From positions 9,176,001 to 9,240,000 of the forward strand of contig OX637297.1 of NCBI GenBank assembly GCA_951799445.1: a DNA stretch of 64,000 nt. The letters are read 5' to 3'. Below, one piece after another: positions 24,201 to 36,637 of the stretch. Position 1 is the first letter of the stretch, and each line of letters begins with the position of its first letter. Source of the DNA: Pseudisothecium myosuroides. Taxonomy: Eukaryota > Streptophyta > Bryopsida > Hypnales > Lembophyllaceae. The notes below the pieces were generated by a model. The model saw only the letters and a list, made by a program, of their open reading frames with translations, was not told the DNA's origin and did no database searches. The position numbers and the translations under genes were made by a program.

Positions 24201-25100
24201 TCAAATCCACTTGGGATGAAAAAAACATGGAGAAGACAGTGCAAACAAATTTGAAGTGATGGAATTCTTTTTCATTTTATTCAAATCCATTTGGGATTAA
24301 AAAAATTGGGGAGGGAGTAGAAACAAATATGAAGTGATGGAATTATTTGTCATTGAGTTCAATTCCACTTGGGATTAGAAAAAAAAAGGAAGGAGGGACT
24401 AGAAACAAATATGAAGTGATGGAATTATTTGTCATTGAGTTCAACTCCACATGGGATTAAAAAGAAAGAAGGAGGGAGTAGAAACAAATATGAGTTGATG
24501 AAATTATTTTTCATTTTATTCAAATCCACTTGGGATTAAAAAAAATGGGGAGGGAGAAGAAACAAATATGAGTTGATGGAATTATTTGTTACTGAATTTA
24601 AATCCACTTGGGATTAAAAAAAAAAGGGAAGGGAGTAGGAACAAATATGAAGTGATGGAATTATTTGTCATTGAGTTAAACCACCACTTAGGATTAAAAA
24701 AAATGGGGAGTGAGTGCAAACAAAAATGACTTGATGGAATTGTTTTTCATTTTATTCAAATCCACTTGGGAGTAAGAAAAGTGGGGAGGAAGTGCAGACA
24801 AACATGAGTTCATGGAATTATTTGTCATTGAGTTCAAAGCCACTTGAGATTAAAAGAAAGAAGGAGGGAGTAGAAACAAATATGAAGTGATGGAATTATT
24901 TGTCATTGAGTTTAAATCTATTTAGGATTAAAAAAATGGGAAGGGAGTGCAAACATATATGAAGTGATGGAATCGTTTTGCATTGAGTTCAAATCCATGT
25001 AAGATTATAAAAGAATGGGGTGGAGGAAGGGAGTGGTGTAGGATATTAAGTGATGGATTTATTTTTCATTGATTTAGGATTCACTTAGGATAAAGAATCG
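21280..25100. repeat. Satellite array, unit about 79 bp, roughly 48 copies
   Basis: The unit reads roughly 'aaacaaatatgaagtgatgg' + 'aattatttgtcattgagttc' + 'aactccacttgggattaaaa' + 'aaatggggagggagtgc'. Two main variants occur: 'gtgatgg ... gtcattgagttcaactcc' and 'gttcatgg ... ttcattttattcaaatcc'. Marked variants recur with higher-order spacing: 'gaagacagtgcaaac' near 23290 and 24232 (about 940 bp, 12 units) and 'ggaaggagggactag' near 22345, 23450 and 24391. Open frames inside the array are repeat artefacts. Confidence 0.95.
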
Positions 25101-25240
25101 AACTTCTTGGCACATATTAATAGGTTGAGAAGTATGTATTATGAATAGAAATGAATACTGAGAAAAATTATATAAATGTATAAAACTTCTTCAAAGGAAA
25201 GAAAAAGAGTTAATTGAGTTATCTCTTGAAGTTCTTTTTT

Positions 25241-25267
25241 TTAGGATTTAGGGTTTAGGGTTTAGGG
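25241..25267. repeat. Short telomere-like TTTAGGG run
   Basis: The sequence 'ggatttagggtttaggg' plus one more unit gives about three TTTAGGG units, just beyond the satellite and before its duplicated flank. Confidence 0.7.
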
Positions 25268-25462
25268 AGACCTTTCAAATTGTACGAAATCAAACTTCAC
25301 GATGTACACACTATTGCTTCGTTATTAACTCACCTATCACATTTAATGAAAAATCACTCAACATAGTTTCAAGATATACAAATAAATGTTCTAAATTCTG
25401 ATCTGAGCTGGTGCTGACTATGTCCTTCCTCTTGCGATTGCTCCTTGAATTGCTAACATAGT

Positions 25463-25600
25463 GCAACTTCGGGTACCAACCTGTACTATCTTTTAGAGAA
25501 CAAAGAAATGGGCTACCTCGGGAGGTGGGCGACTTTGTATCTGGGCGACTTTGGGTGGGGAGGGTCTGAAACGGACCTGAACTACATTGCCATGATGTGG
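25463..25600. repeat. Second copy of the satellite's GC-rich flank
   Basis: In order it shares 'cgggtaccaac', 'gtgggcgacttt', 'tctgggcgactt', 'gaaacggacctgaa' and 'cattgccatga' with 20885-20993, in the same orientation. The satellite therefore lies between two diverged direct copies. Confidence 0.75.
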
Positions 25601-25959
25601 ATGCTAGATTACCCACCCTTGATAATAAAGCGAACACGACCAGGTTCTTAGCTTTTATCTATTTTTTTAATATAAAGGGGTGTTGTGAGCACGGTCCACT
25701 GTGCCTTCCAAGCAATGGATCTTTTGCTAATGTTTCCTAATTGTCGTGGATGGGCAAAAAAAATGCCTAGAGATGCATGTGGTGACTTCCAAGCTAACTG
25801 TCAATGATCAAAGGTTGCAATAATCTACCGATAAAATCCTACCATACTAACTACCTATCCTATGTCTAGTGTAGACAAGGTGGTTGGTGCCATTTCTAAC
25901 AACCCTAACCAACTAGAATGGGACCCCCTAGGTTCCTTCCATGAACCCTTAAGGTTATC

Positions 25960-26780
25960 TTTTATATTTTTACATCCCACTTGGGAATTCTACTTCTAAA
26001 GACTAACCCTAAAGTTTAACTTCTACTCTAAATTTTAACTTCTAAATGTAACTCTAGATTTTTACTCCTTTGAATTAACTCTAAATTTTAACCTCCAAGA
26101 TCAACTCTACGTTTTAACTTTTAACTCTAGGTTTTTACTTCTAAACTACTCTAAAATTTATTGTCTAAAGTTAACTCTATATTTTGACTTTTAACTCTAA
26201 GTTTTTACTTCTAAAATTAATCCCAATTTTTAACTTCTAGGTTTGACTCTATGTTTTCACTTTTGACTCTATGTTTTCACTTTTGACTCTAGATTTTCTA
26301 CTTCTAAAAACTAACTCTAAAATTTAACTTCTACCTCTAACTTTTTACTTCTACTTTTAGCTTTGAATTCTACTATCTAATTTTTATTCCAAGTTTTACC
26401 TTCTAAGTTTTAATCCTAAATTTTAACCTCTACTTTTAACTCTAACTTTTGATTTCTAACTTCAAAATTTAACTCCTATTTCTACTCTTAAAATCTATCT
26501 CCTAAATTGACTCTAACTTCCACTTCCCAAATTTACTCTAAAATCTTTACTTTTAATTTCTACTTTCTACTCGGATTTTTGACTCCTAATTAACTCTAAA
26601 CTTTTACTTTTAAACTACTCTAGATTTGACTTGAGAATTAAACCCCTAGACTAAACTTCCAAATTAACTCTAACTTTTGACTTCTCAAATTTCACTCTAA
26701 TTTTCACCTCCTAAATCTAATTCTAAATTCTACTTCCTAACTCATGAACTTTTAAATCTAACTTCTACCTTCCACTAATC
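25960..26780. repeat. Degenerate 'aactctaaattttaacttct' minisatellite inside R2a
   Basis: Words of the type 'aactctaa(a/c)ttttaacttctaa' follow each other at about 20-40 bp for over 800 bp, with an exact local doublet 'ttttcacttttgactctatg' near 26255-26285. The strand is strongly pyrimidine-rich. Confidence 0.65.
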
Positions 26781-27426
26781 TAATCTTACTAATCACGGAC
26801 TAAGGTCTAATCAAGATTATCAAGGAGTAATTAGGAAAAAACGCCAAAGATTAGTTTAACGGCTTACCTCATTGTTGCCGGTGTCGGAAATAACTTCGTC
26901 CATGGTACTCCCTCGGTTATTCCTTTTCTTTTCAAAATTCACTGCTTATTTTAGAAAATAGTACACCCTTGCGATCTAACCTCCTTCTTTCCCTTCCTCC
27001 ATCCTTTTCTTTCTCCTTTTCTCCTTCTACACTAGTACTATTCCATATAAGTTTTTATGGAGCCTTACACTATGGTCTCAAATTCCAAGGAAGTTTTAAT
27101 GTGCCTCCTACCCTCTTACATAACTCCACCTTTGTGTCATTCTAATCCTCCTCCCAACAGTCACCACGAATTCTCAAGATTTTCTTTCTTAAGCCTACCT
27201 AAGCCTAGGCCTAGGTTAATATTTATTGTCTCTCACCTTCTCTCGCCTATTTCTTCTCCTTCTTCCCTAATCTCCTTCCATTCTTGTTTTTGTCGTTTTG
27301 GTGGTGAGAAAGTTGGGAGTGCTTGTTTGCAGGTATGCGCGTGGAGGTGCTACTTCTATTCTCTTCCTTCCCTTTTTTCTAGCCCGATTTGAACTGGATT
27401 GGTTTTTTTCACATACTCGGGGGGCT

Positions 27427-27580
27427 AGACTCACAAAAATTTGGGAAAAAACTAGACTTGGGAAAAACTAGACTTGCTAAAAACTTGGGAAAAGACATGG
27501 GATTTGTTAAAAACTTGGGAAAACTAGACTTGGGGAAAACTAAACTTGCTAAAAACTTGGGAAAAACACGGGACTTAGCA
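27427..27580. repeat. 'aaacttgggaaaa' minisatellite in R2a
   Basis: At least six units of the type 'aaaaacttgggaaaa(c)tagactt' are head to tail. They create an artefactual frame repeating KNLGKT. Confidence 0.8.
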
Positions 27581-30015
27581 AACACAAACAGAACTACATA
27601 TCTTGGAAGCTAAACTTTGGACATTTCCACAAAGGTCTTGGAAACTATACTTTGGAACTAAACACCGGGGAGGTTCAAAGCTTCGTCGCTAAGTTGGGTT
27701 TAACACCAACTTTAGGACTTTGTATTTTTCTTTGATCTTGGAGGAAGGTCCACTCAACAAGGAAAACGTTAGAAGAAGGTAAGCACGTACTTAGAGAGCA
27801 TAGAAGTTAGGACAACATAGTAACACAACAAGCTTACACACTAAAGGCCTATAAAGCGGAATCGCCAAGGTACGGGGGGGGGTTGCTCTAGGGTTAGTGC
27901 AAGACTCAAAAAGACTCCCCAAACCACAAAAGCTAGCTCACGAAGACATGAGAAGGATACACAAAGTCTAGAAAAATCGCTCAACTCACATCAAGAGCAC
28001 AAAGAGTACACAAAGAGTACACTAGGCAAGATAGAAGGACCTCCAAGGACCTTCAAAGCTTGAAAGATAACAACAATGGAGCCAAAAGTGCTCCAAAAAC
28101 ACTGTAGAGGTTTTTGGCTTCAAAAGCCAAAATATCCAAAATAACTTGGACCCATGGACCCAAAATAAGAATTAGTGGTGTTTTAGAGAAAAAATGGGGC
28201 CCTTATATAGGTTTCCAAGGGACTACCCCTCTCTCTAAATTTCTAAGGTAAACTTATCAACTTGGATTTTCATCCTCATCCTCAAAGATTTTCATCCTAA
28301 TCCCTAAAAAACTACTTCTACCATCTATGCTGGACCAACATCCTAACTTTTGAAGATTAACTCCAATCCCCAAACGGATTGCGCCGTTGGCTCCAAATCA
28401 CCGTGTTTAGTCTTGAATCCCCTAACCCACCGTACCGAGGCTAAAAACCCATCGTAGGCTAATTTAGTTAAAAAATCAAGTCGTGGTAAATTCCTAAATC
28501 TTGGAGGTTTCCTATTTTGAGAAAAGTAACTAGCCTCGGGTCTCCGATAGGTGCGAGAGAGTCGGAAGGGACTTTTGGTTGACTTAATTTTGCCATTGTA
28601 TGGTTCCGGAATGCCGGTCAACGTTGTGGGGACCCCGCCACGTGGTTAATTCCCGAGGAATTTTGCCAGTTCGGATACTTGCCGCTATCGGAATGTTGTG
28701 AAACTTCACAAAGCGCATTACTAACATAAGACAAGCTATTCTAATTTTTAGTGAGATTTTATTGTAACTTGGATAATTTCCACAAAATTCCCATTGGAGG
28801 TTAGAACGGTTGACCGCCCAGAAAAGGTTCTTCTGCAAGTCGGAAGATGCCAAGAATTTTCATGGGACCTCTCAGAGAGTTGCATGAAAGACGTGTAGGT
28901 GTGTTTTCGTACCTGACATGATTGGTTAGCGGAGATTAAAACTGGCCATCTCCTTGAATTGGCGATGGTGCGGAAATCTTCTGCAGATGAAGGAATCTTG
29001 GCGAATCGATTTCGTCGTTGGACTCCTGGCATGGGATTTATCCTAGAATACCATCCTTGGGCTATAGATTCTTCCACAGGCCCTGTCTTGCGATAGTGGC
29101 TCCTACATACTACCAATCGAGATTTTGGGAATTCATTGGTCTAACGGGGAATTCTAAATCTAACTCTAGGACCCGACCTAGTGGCCTTGCTGTGGATCCC
29201 TTGGACCAACTTAGCCATGAATTGCCACATTCATGGTGGGATTTAGCCCTTTTGGGGCTATGTGGCTCAAATCCTCCAAATCTAGCCATCTCGTTATTTC
29301 TACTCTATTTTTAGGCGAGGTTTGGGGGGATTCTAAGTATAAATACAAATCTAGACCAAATACTTAAATGGATATGACACAACCCTATTCTGGTTCTACA
29401 CTCTTTCTATGGCTTTTTGTATACTTTTATCAACTTTAAATTGCAAATTTCATAAAAAAAAAATCTACAAGTCCCAAGTGACAAATTGGGAGCTCATAGA
29501 TGGCAAGCAAGAACATAGAGATAAATCTAGTTACACAATTTTTCGACCAACTCCCTTTAGTGCCCAAAATCGGGTCTCGACAGAATCTGAGAGTTACTCT
29601 CCCTTCCTAATTCAACAAAATCAGCTACCCGCACTAAACAATGGTTCTAGTATTGCTGGCATACCAACTCAGTGCAAAGGGATAAACTCAACACCATGAA
29701 GTAGAAATCTGTAAATATTTGCTTAAAGAAGGAAAACAAAAGCATGAAAGCACCCGGGGCATCAATCCAACTTCAGCCCCTAAATAATTAACATCCGGGG
29801 AATCCTAAAAGCCCCCAAGGAATCAAACTAACAGACCAGAGAATGACACATCACATTCTCCTGATCCAAAACACGTTGACTTCCTAACACGTGGCCCCAC
29901 CCGTAAAAGGTGGATCTCAGATCCGACAAATCTGGATCCAGGAAGTCCAGGTTCATCACCATCAAAACTAACTCGTAAGTTGCTTCCTAAGTCAAAAACT
30001 TTGGTTTTAATCTGC

Positions 30016-31603
30016 CTAACTACTTCTGCTCCTAAAAATAACTGAACCTAAGTCTTCATTAATTGCTTTTGGGTCACCTCCGTTTGCTTGGTGGCTCCCT
30101 TCCAACTGGCTGCTTCCTACTACCTGCTTCCTATTGCCTGAATCTTTTTTGGTTCCAGAGTCAACCCGGCTACTAGGTTTGGTAGACTGTGGTGTCTTGT
30201 CCTTTGATCCGCTTTTGTCCTTTCCTTTAACAGAACCAGGCAAAGAAAATGTGGGAACTGCCTCCAAAGGAGTGCTTCCGTTAACCGGTCAGTTCCCTTT
30301 ACCGTTTTCGGTTCCGGGGCTACCTCCATCATAACCACTCTAATCTCAGCCAACGTACACTCCATCTTCTCCGCATAATCCACCAGTACTGACACAATCT
30401 TGGGCCCCAACTGCGACCCTTCCTTGAGAATCCCGGCCTCAAATAACTTGGCCCTGTTCACCACGTCACCCGGATTCTCAATGAAGTTCTAGCTCCGGGT
30501 AAGAATTTCCGTATAATCAACCAAAAGTTTCCTCTCCCTAGTAGCCTCTTCAGACTTCTGTTTTAGCTTGGTCTGGAAGGCTTTCACTTGACCGGACAAT
30601 TCCTCTACCCAGTCCTCTAACTTATTCACATTCTTGCCATAGAGAAGAATCTCCACTTCCTCATAGAGGTCTGATGGGTTTGCCTTACCCATCAACTTAC
30701 AAACTTTTTGGGTCACCTCTCTCTCCCTAGAAATGCAATCCCGGATCCCCTTAAGTTCCTCTATGACCTTATTTATGGGATCATCCTTCCCTCAATTGCC
30801 CAAATAGGATCTTTTATTCTTGACCCTTCAGCTAATCCCTTTCCTTTCTCTCGGGGGGCTTCCTTTTCTTTTTCCAGATCCGAAGATCCCTCCTTCACTA
30901 CTTCAGCTTTTGGTTGTGGACTAATGTTATACTGAAGCATGACCTCCGCAGCCTTGTACACTGATCTCTCCTTATCTCTAAGCAAGTCTAAGGAATGGTA
31001 GAGGTGGAAGAGAAAAGGACTAAAACTGGAAGGTTTTGACTTTCCGGCCACCGCACACATTTTGGCCACTAGATCTTGGATCACTATCCTCCAATTCACC
31101 TTTCTATCCTCGGACAGTGCACCAAAGATAGTATTTGCAAGTTTAACTGCGATCCGGGTAGGCTATTCTGGACTCAGGATTGGAACTAAAAATTCTAAGA
31201 TCCTCCTAGCTCTTACGCTCTTGCAGTCTACGACTGCATAACCATCCTTAGGGTTTACAAGGTTGGCGAACTTACCATTCCCATATTTATCCGTCCGTGA
31301 AGCCAATCCTTCACCTTCCATTGGGAAATTGTACATCATCCCCTATAGCTCGGAGGTCCACTTGGATGGCTGCGCCCTTACTATCCGCTCCCATTCACTT
31401 GACTGCTCCGCCATGAGCTCAAGCACCATCCTTTTGTCTCTCAGATTCCAGGGCAGCTTCAAAAATCCTTGACAACCGATCTGGCGTAAGTCCTCCTCCA
31501 AGTGAGCCTGCTCCTTCTTCCCCTTTAGCAAACTAGGGACTACTAACCGAAGGTTAACTGGATGCGGATCCTCCTCCAACCCTTCCTTCACCATCGCTCT
31601 CAA
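30016..31603 (-). pseudogene. F1-like gag-like ORF, copy 3, heavily broken
   Basis: The N-terminal globular domain starts at ATG 31603 and continues through TAG at 31343-31345 (a Trp site in copy 1, WTEEMWK) and a TAG near 31170 (the Lys of PEKPTRV in copy 1). It includes DCKSVRARRILEFLVPIL, TIFGALSEDRKVNW and FSPFLFHLYHSLDLL. After RMIP further shifts and stops break the coiled-coil part (LEDWVEELSGQVKAFQTKLK) and the KLFEAGILKEGSQ region. The end near 30016 again has an 'agaagtagttag' stop context. The 3' tail to about 29560 matches fragment A. Confidence 0.65.
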
Positions 31604-33400
31604 AGCACTCCAAGATATCCCTCAAATAATCCTTTCTCCAGTCCAAAAAGCACACTCAGAATTCTAAAACTCTTGCTCAGAGAACTTCTTGTTGCCTATC
31701 CACACTCTTAGGACCGGATACTCAAACGTTCAAAACTCCTTTGCCAAACCAGGAACACACACCACAACTTTTCAGACTCAATGGGATCCATGCAAAAAAA
31801 TGAAGGAGGTAAGAGGAGGCCTCCACTCATTCTCCCATGTTCCGGTTCGGTAGCCATTAAGTTTACCGTTACGGGTTTATAGCGGATTTTCTAGCCGTTC
31901 AATGTTCCTTTCCTACTTGCGTTGGTGTCCGTTATCTTTTGGTTTGGTTTTGATTCCGTTTCCGATATCATCGAGAGTTTTGGAATCCTATTGAACCACT
32001 ATCCTAGATTCCGGTTTCCGGTTAGGACAGAAATTTAAATTTCCTTCCTTAACCATTTTATCATACTAAGGTATCTTATGTTTTGCTAATCTATAAACCT
32101 AGTAAGTTCTCTATTTCCAACTCATAGAACCGAAAAAAATTACCAAGAATGGATTTCTTACTTCTAATTCTACTTGAAATCCCTCCAATCCCGTTCTATA
32201 GGTTCCCACACCTGCAATAACCACCTATTATAAAGGGGGTATTATTTCTAAATTTGCATATAAAATAGACTCTATCATTTAAAAAAAGGGCAATTTAGCC
32301 ATTATACTATATCCTATATTTTATTCAAATAAAAAGCATTCCCAATTTATAATATCCTACTTTTTCTAGAAAAAAATTGAAGCAACAATACTTATCTTAT
32401 TGTGTTATAGGGTTTAGGATATAGGTTAGGATTTAGGTGTTTGTGGTTTTAGAATCACGTTACAGGGGTCCATTCTAAGATTTACAACAACAATATTTGT
32501 AGCATGTCCAAGACAACAATAATTCAAATAACATACAACCAATTCAAATAATATACAAGAACTATAGTACTAGAATATATATGAAAAAGCATACCAATAT
32601 CAGCAATTTAGAAACTATAAAAGAATGCAAAAACAAAAGAATGTGCAAAAAATTTAGAAGTAAAATTTTTGTTTAGGAACACAAGCGCGTTGCTAGAAAT
32701 CACTCCCTGTAGTTCAAGAACACACAAAATTCACAAGCTACAGATGTAGAAAGTCAAAATTTCAAAACATGTTTATGAAAAAATTCCTAGCCTCAATTGC
32801 TGCCTTGAATTACAGCCTCAAATGTCACAAGTTCTATAGTACTAATCCCACCTCAAAAAATGAAGAATTCCCAAAACTGACAGCCCTCTTCCAATGACAA
32901 ATTGAAATGTTGTTGGCACAACTCACATTGATCTATCTGGCACCTTGCACCGTGAAAACATGAACACATTTGCATTCAGATTCCTAGTTGAATGCCATTG
33001 AAATAAAAAAGAAAGTGAAAAACTTGGAGGTAGAACCCGAAATCGCATTTAGATTCCTATCTGAATGCCAAAATTTTAAAAAGGAGTGAAAAAATTGCAG
33101 CATTGCATAATCCTAAATCACAAATGAAAAGACAATGTAGGATTCTAGCTACACATACCTGTAGATTTGACGCCAGACAGTTTTTTCTTCCACCCTAATT
33201 TCAGTGACAACCACAAAAGAAATTCAACATTGGTGCGGCGTTGGAATCATGAAGAAAATTTTGAAAACAAATCCAAAGGCTTCCATCAATCGCACCAACA
33301 AATGAGGTGGAATACTAGATTTCAAAACCGTAAAGTCCTGCCGATTGCGCAACAACAACAACTAAGGCAAGCTGGGTTTTAAGTGACATACTTGAAAATT
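31604..33400. other. Copy 3 upstream flank, then AT-rich DNA without a gene
   Basis: 31604-32040 resembles the promoter sides of other F1-like copies ('ccggtttccggtt'). 32040-33400 is AT-rich, with a weak 'gggtttaggat' telomere-like trace near 32410; nothing coding is recognised. Confidence 0.4.
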
Positions 33401-33401
33401 C

Positions 33402-33811
33402 TCAATCCGTCTTCATCTCCACATTGCCGAATGAAGAGGGGGCTTCACAATCTTCTTCCTCTGCGCCAGCTTCCCCCGTGAAGCTCTACTCATTCAGCTT
33501 TCCAAGGATGCAATCAAACTCCGAAAACACCTTTAGGTAACGGTCAAGGAGAACCTCCACCATCACCCGGGGCGCCACCCAATGCACACCCTCCTAAGCC
33601 AAGCGCAGACACTTGTACTGTAGCGAGCCGTTGATCAATGCTTTTGCGGCCTTGGAGACAAGGTGGGTGTTGTTGACAGCCTTGATCACCTCCGTGAGAC
33701 ATGACTAAGGAACTTCGTTGCCTCCATGCGCACTACCCTCCGCCAATGTAATGACCACTAAGCCTAAATCGCAACAAAAGAGTTTGAAGTAGGATTTGAT
33801 TTGTACGAAGT
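33402..33811 (-). pseudogene. Gene fragment of unknown family with three in-frame TAGs
   Basis: Read on the minus strand from about 33811 to TGA at 33402-33404, one frame gives a protein-like sequence (TEVIKAVNNTHLVSKAAKAL, GSLQYKCLRLA, EGVHWVAPRVMVEVLLDRYL, SEFDCILGKLNE, then an acidic tail) broken only by three TAG codons. Codon use and composition look coding. I do not recognise the family. Confidence 0.45.
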
Positions 33812-34339
33812 CACTCGTTTTACCCTTCACACAATCCTAAGACACTTGAGCAATGAATCTAGATCTTGCATGGCGCGGCAACAGCCATCCACTGTCTCTT
33901 AGCAAATTAATGAAAATTAGACTCACTCAATGAAGCCAACAAGCATCCAAAGAAACAGCTAAGCTTAACTTAATGCGTAGTACAAATTAAACTTCCTTAA
34001 GTCAACACACTCAATACACGCAACGCATTCAAGGCCCAACCACTTTCAATTTCAACAGAAGCCATTACTAAATCACATCTCATTAGGTCATCTAACTAGA
34101 ATTCAATGAAAATGCAGATTTCACCCACATCCAACCCTAAAAACTCACCCTAATCCCAACTTGAACTCTATATTTTAATCTAAAAGAATTAAAAACCTCC
34201 CTTTATAGTGACCCCTATTTTTTATTTAAATGCCTTGTTCTGTTTTTGTGACCCCTAATTTATTTCTAAATTTCTTCCAAAAAATTACTCCAACTAATAA
34301 ACCATATTCTATTTTTTATCGCATGTCGTTTCTAAAGAA

Positions 34340-36459
34340 TTGTCAATGCCAACCCCGAGGGGTGAAGGGGACTTGGCTAAGCATATAAGGGAGGTGTGTA
34401 TGAAGGGCCCAAAAGCTCAAAAGTTTTTGAGCAACTTGCAAAGTGGTAAGAAAGTAAAAGAGATTCAGTTGCATGAAGGTAGTTGCAAGAAACACTTCAC
34501 GTTTTTCCGTCAAAATTGCATTTTTTGGCCATAGGACTGGTGGTACTATGCAATACTACCAACATTGTGTGTTAGTAGTGCCCCAACAAATGTAAACCGT
34601 TGATTTAAGGTGCCTGAAGATCTAAATCGTTGATTCAATACTATGTTATACTATGTAGTACTACAAACTACTACAAACTACTACAGAAGCCACTAGCAGC
34701 AAAAAATAGCACAAAGGGGTTTGTTAAATGTTTCATTTTTGGTAATTCAAAAAAATTCCATTAAAAATCCAATTTGCTAGAGAAGATTGCGCTTGCATTA
34801 CACCAATAAAAATAATGAAGGAAATTTTTCCCTCTTTGTAGCCTTCGTGCAAAGGAAGGTCACTTTGACTCCATTTGTGCAATTGATATGTTGCTATTTT
34901 CATAAAAATTCATTGTTAGCCTTTATAATGTTAGTAGACCTCCACCATGTCCAATTTATGACTTCAAATTTGCATTTTTGAATTAAAAATAGGACTAAAA
35001 TCCATCAAAATAGCCAAGGTAGATACCCAATTGGGGGCAAGTTTAAAATAGTAAACTAATTTTAAAATTTTAAAAAAAATTATTCAATGTCTGCAACTAG
35101 TACATCTACCTTCATTCCAAATTTCATGCTAAACGGACAAACAATGCAAAAGTAATGAACAAAAAACCACTTGTCTGAGGGCAAGGGGACAAGAAATAGG
35201 TCAAGTGTTTCTTGCAATCACCCTTACCAAATTGTAATTTAGATTTCAAGAGCTTTTATTGGATGCACAAGAGAGGCAATTCTACACGCTTCTACGGAAA
35301 GGGTTGAGAAAAGGATGGACACACTACTTGTTCCTTTAGAGCTCCTAAATGTTGTTCCTCACTTTGCTTTTCTTGATAAAATACAATACATTCAGTGGTC
35401 AAAACAACAAATTAGTTTGCATTTTCTCTCCGTTGCATTGAGAATAATAAGCTGAAGTTGCATACTAAACTAGATTTGGGGAAAGTTTTAAGATCATAGT
35501 GAGTTTTTGTGAAGAACTACTTGCTATTCAAGTTATGTAATGAAATTGTCATATCTAAATTAGGCCTGTGTTGGATTATGTTTTTCTTACGAAAGAAGAT
35601 ATTAAAGCACACGTTTTGTATGAAGACAAGTTTGTTCTTGGAAGGACTGCTAAACACCCATTAGAAAGAACTCGGGCCTTCTAAAGGGCCACAAGTTCCT
35701 ACAAGTTCTCCCACAAGTTTTGGCGAGTTTCCAACTATTGGAACTGCGCCACTGCAGCAGGGTGACATGGCCAAACTTTGGCCACATCAGATTTTTTTTT
35801 TTTAATTCTTAAAATGAGGATTTGAATTTTTTTTTTTTTTTGAATATGTATTTTTTTAACAGCCCATACCATTGTTCACAGCATGGGGACAGATTGGAGA
35901 ACAAGCCTAAAACGGCTTTTTCTTGGCCCCAAATCCCTCCGAATGCCTTTTGTTGGGATTGAACCATTGAATCGCTTTATGCTGGAATTGAGGGACTTGA
36001 TTGCTAGACTAGAAGAAGCAGAGGTAATAGCTTGTCCCATGGTTCTGTATCTATACCTAGCAGTATGTGTCCAAATGAAACACTAATTCATTGATTTATT
36101 TTGAACTTGAGTTTCTAAAGCAATTCTTTAAGCCGTTATTATTGATGCATGTAGCTTCTTGATGTGCTTTAAATATGCCTTGGATATCTCACCATTTTGG
36201 GAGAAAGATCCTATTAGTAAGTTCAATTTTCACATGGTTGCCTATATAGACTCTACCATCACCGACTGGTCCAGCTCAACACATTGAGAGCTTGAGAGGC
36301 ATAAGGAATGTGGCTATTGCATTGGCAAAAAAAGCTAGGAGAGGAGACCATTTTGGAGAAGTTTGTCATTAGTCAAATGGATATCTTGTGAATGTTTGTA
36401 TCTATGAGAAGCTTTTGATGAGTGTATTTGATGTATTGGACAAAGGGCAACCTGTCAAG
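34340..36459 (+). pseudogene. PATROL1-like (DUF810, MUNC13-type) gene remnant
   Basis: Three pieces match the family in order. Near 35296-35410 the frame reads RMDTLLVPLELL followed by KIQYIQWSKQQ. At 35882-36023, after an AG acceptor, it reads MPFVGIEPLNRF and ELRDLIARLEEAE and ends GAG/GTAATA. At 36250-36459, after 'tatatag', it reads LPSPTGPAQHIESLRG, LAKKARRGDHFGEVCH, a TAG at 36370-36372 where the family has Trp, NVCIYEKLLMSVFDVLDKGQ and ends AAG/GTATGG. Phases agree across the second intron. The 34340-34476 frame may be an upstream exon cut by the MITE that follows it. Family members control membrane delivery of proton pumps in plants. Later exons are missing. Confidence 0.72.
34477..35223. 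mobile_element. GGGTGATTGCAAGAAACACT element, left end decayed
   Basis: The left end AGGTAGTTGCAAGAAACACT and the reverse complement of the right end GGGTGATTGCAAGAAACACT match the termini of the foldback element at 38573-39629. The flanking four bases differ (atga and ttac), so no duplication is visible. The interior is AT-rich with a 'actacaaactactacaaact' microsatellite near 34664. Confidence 0.5.
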
Positions 36460-36637
36460 GTATGGTAACTTTCTTGTGAATTGCTTCTTTTTTGCTTCTC
36501 TTTATTATAACTAATTTACATTCAATGTTCAAGGTGTTTATAGGATCTCTTATATTGCTCACCTACTTGTTCACCTAAATTGTTCTTTATATTGCCATAT
36601 TTAACTGCTTGTTCACCTATATTGTTCAATGTTCAAG

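Larger units (their letters stand above)
25681..29496. mobile_element. R2 element copy a (about 3.8 kb, non-coding)
   Basis: The 5' side 'cggtccactgtgcc...aagcaatggatctt' and the 3' half from about 27600 on match 55333-59331 in the same order, including 'cggaatcgccaaggtacggg' (near 27858 against 57765) and 'caagtgacaaattggg' at the right end. It starts TGT and may end CTCA, as an LTR could, but I see no second LTR and no 5-bp duplication. No long coding frame is present; open frames at 27057-27613 and 28343-29314 look accidental. A solo LTR or a large non-autonomous derivative are the main options. Confidence 0.5.

Noticed and set aside
21305..25100. Open frames within the satellite (e.g. 23490-23675)
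   Set aside because: They follow the repeat period and share no protein features; they are by-products of the tandem unit.
27057..27613. Two adjacent plus-strand frames in R2a
   Set aside because: One is a pyrimidine-rich low-complexity read-through and the other is created by the 'aaacttgggaaaa' minisatellite.
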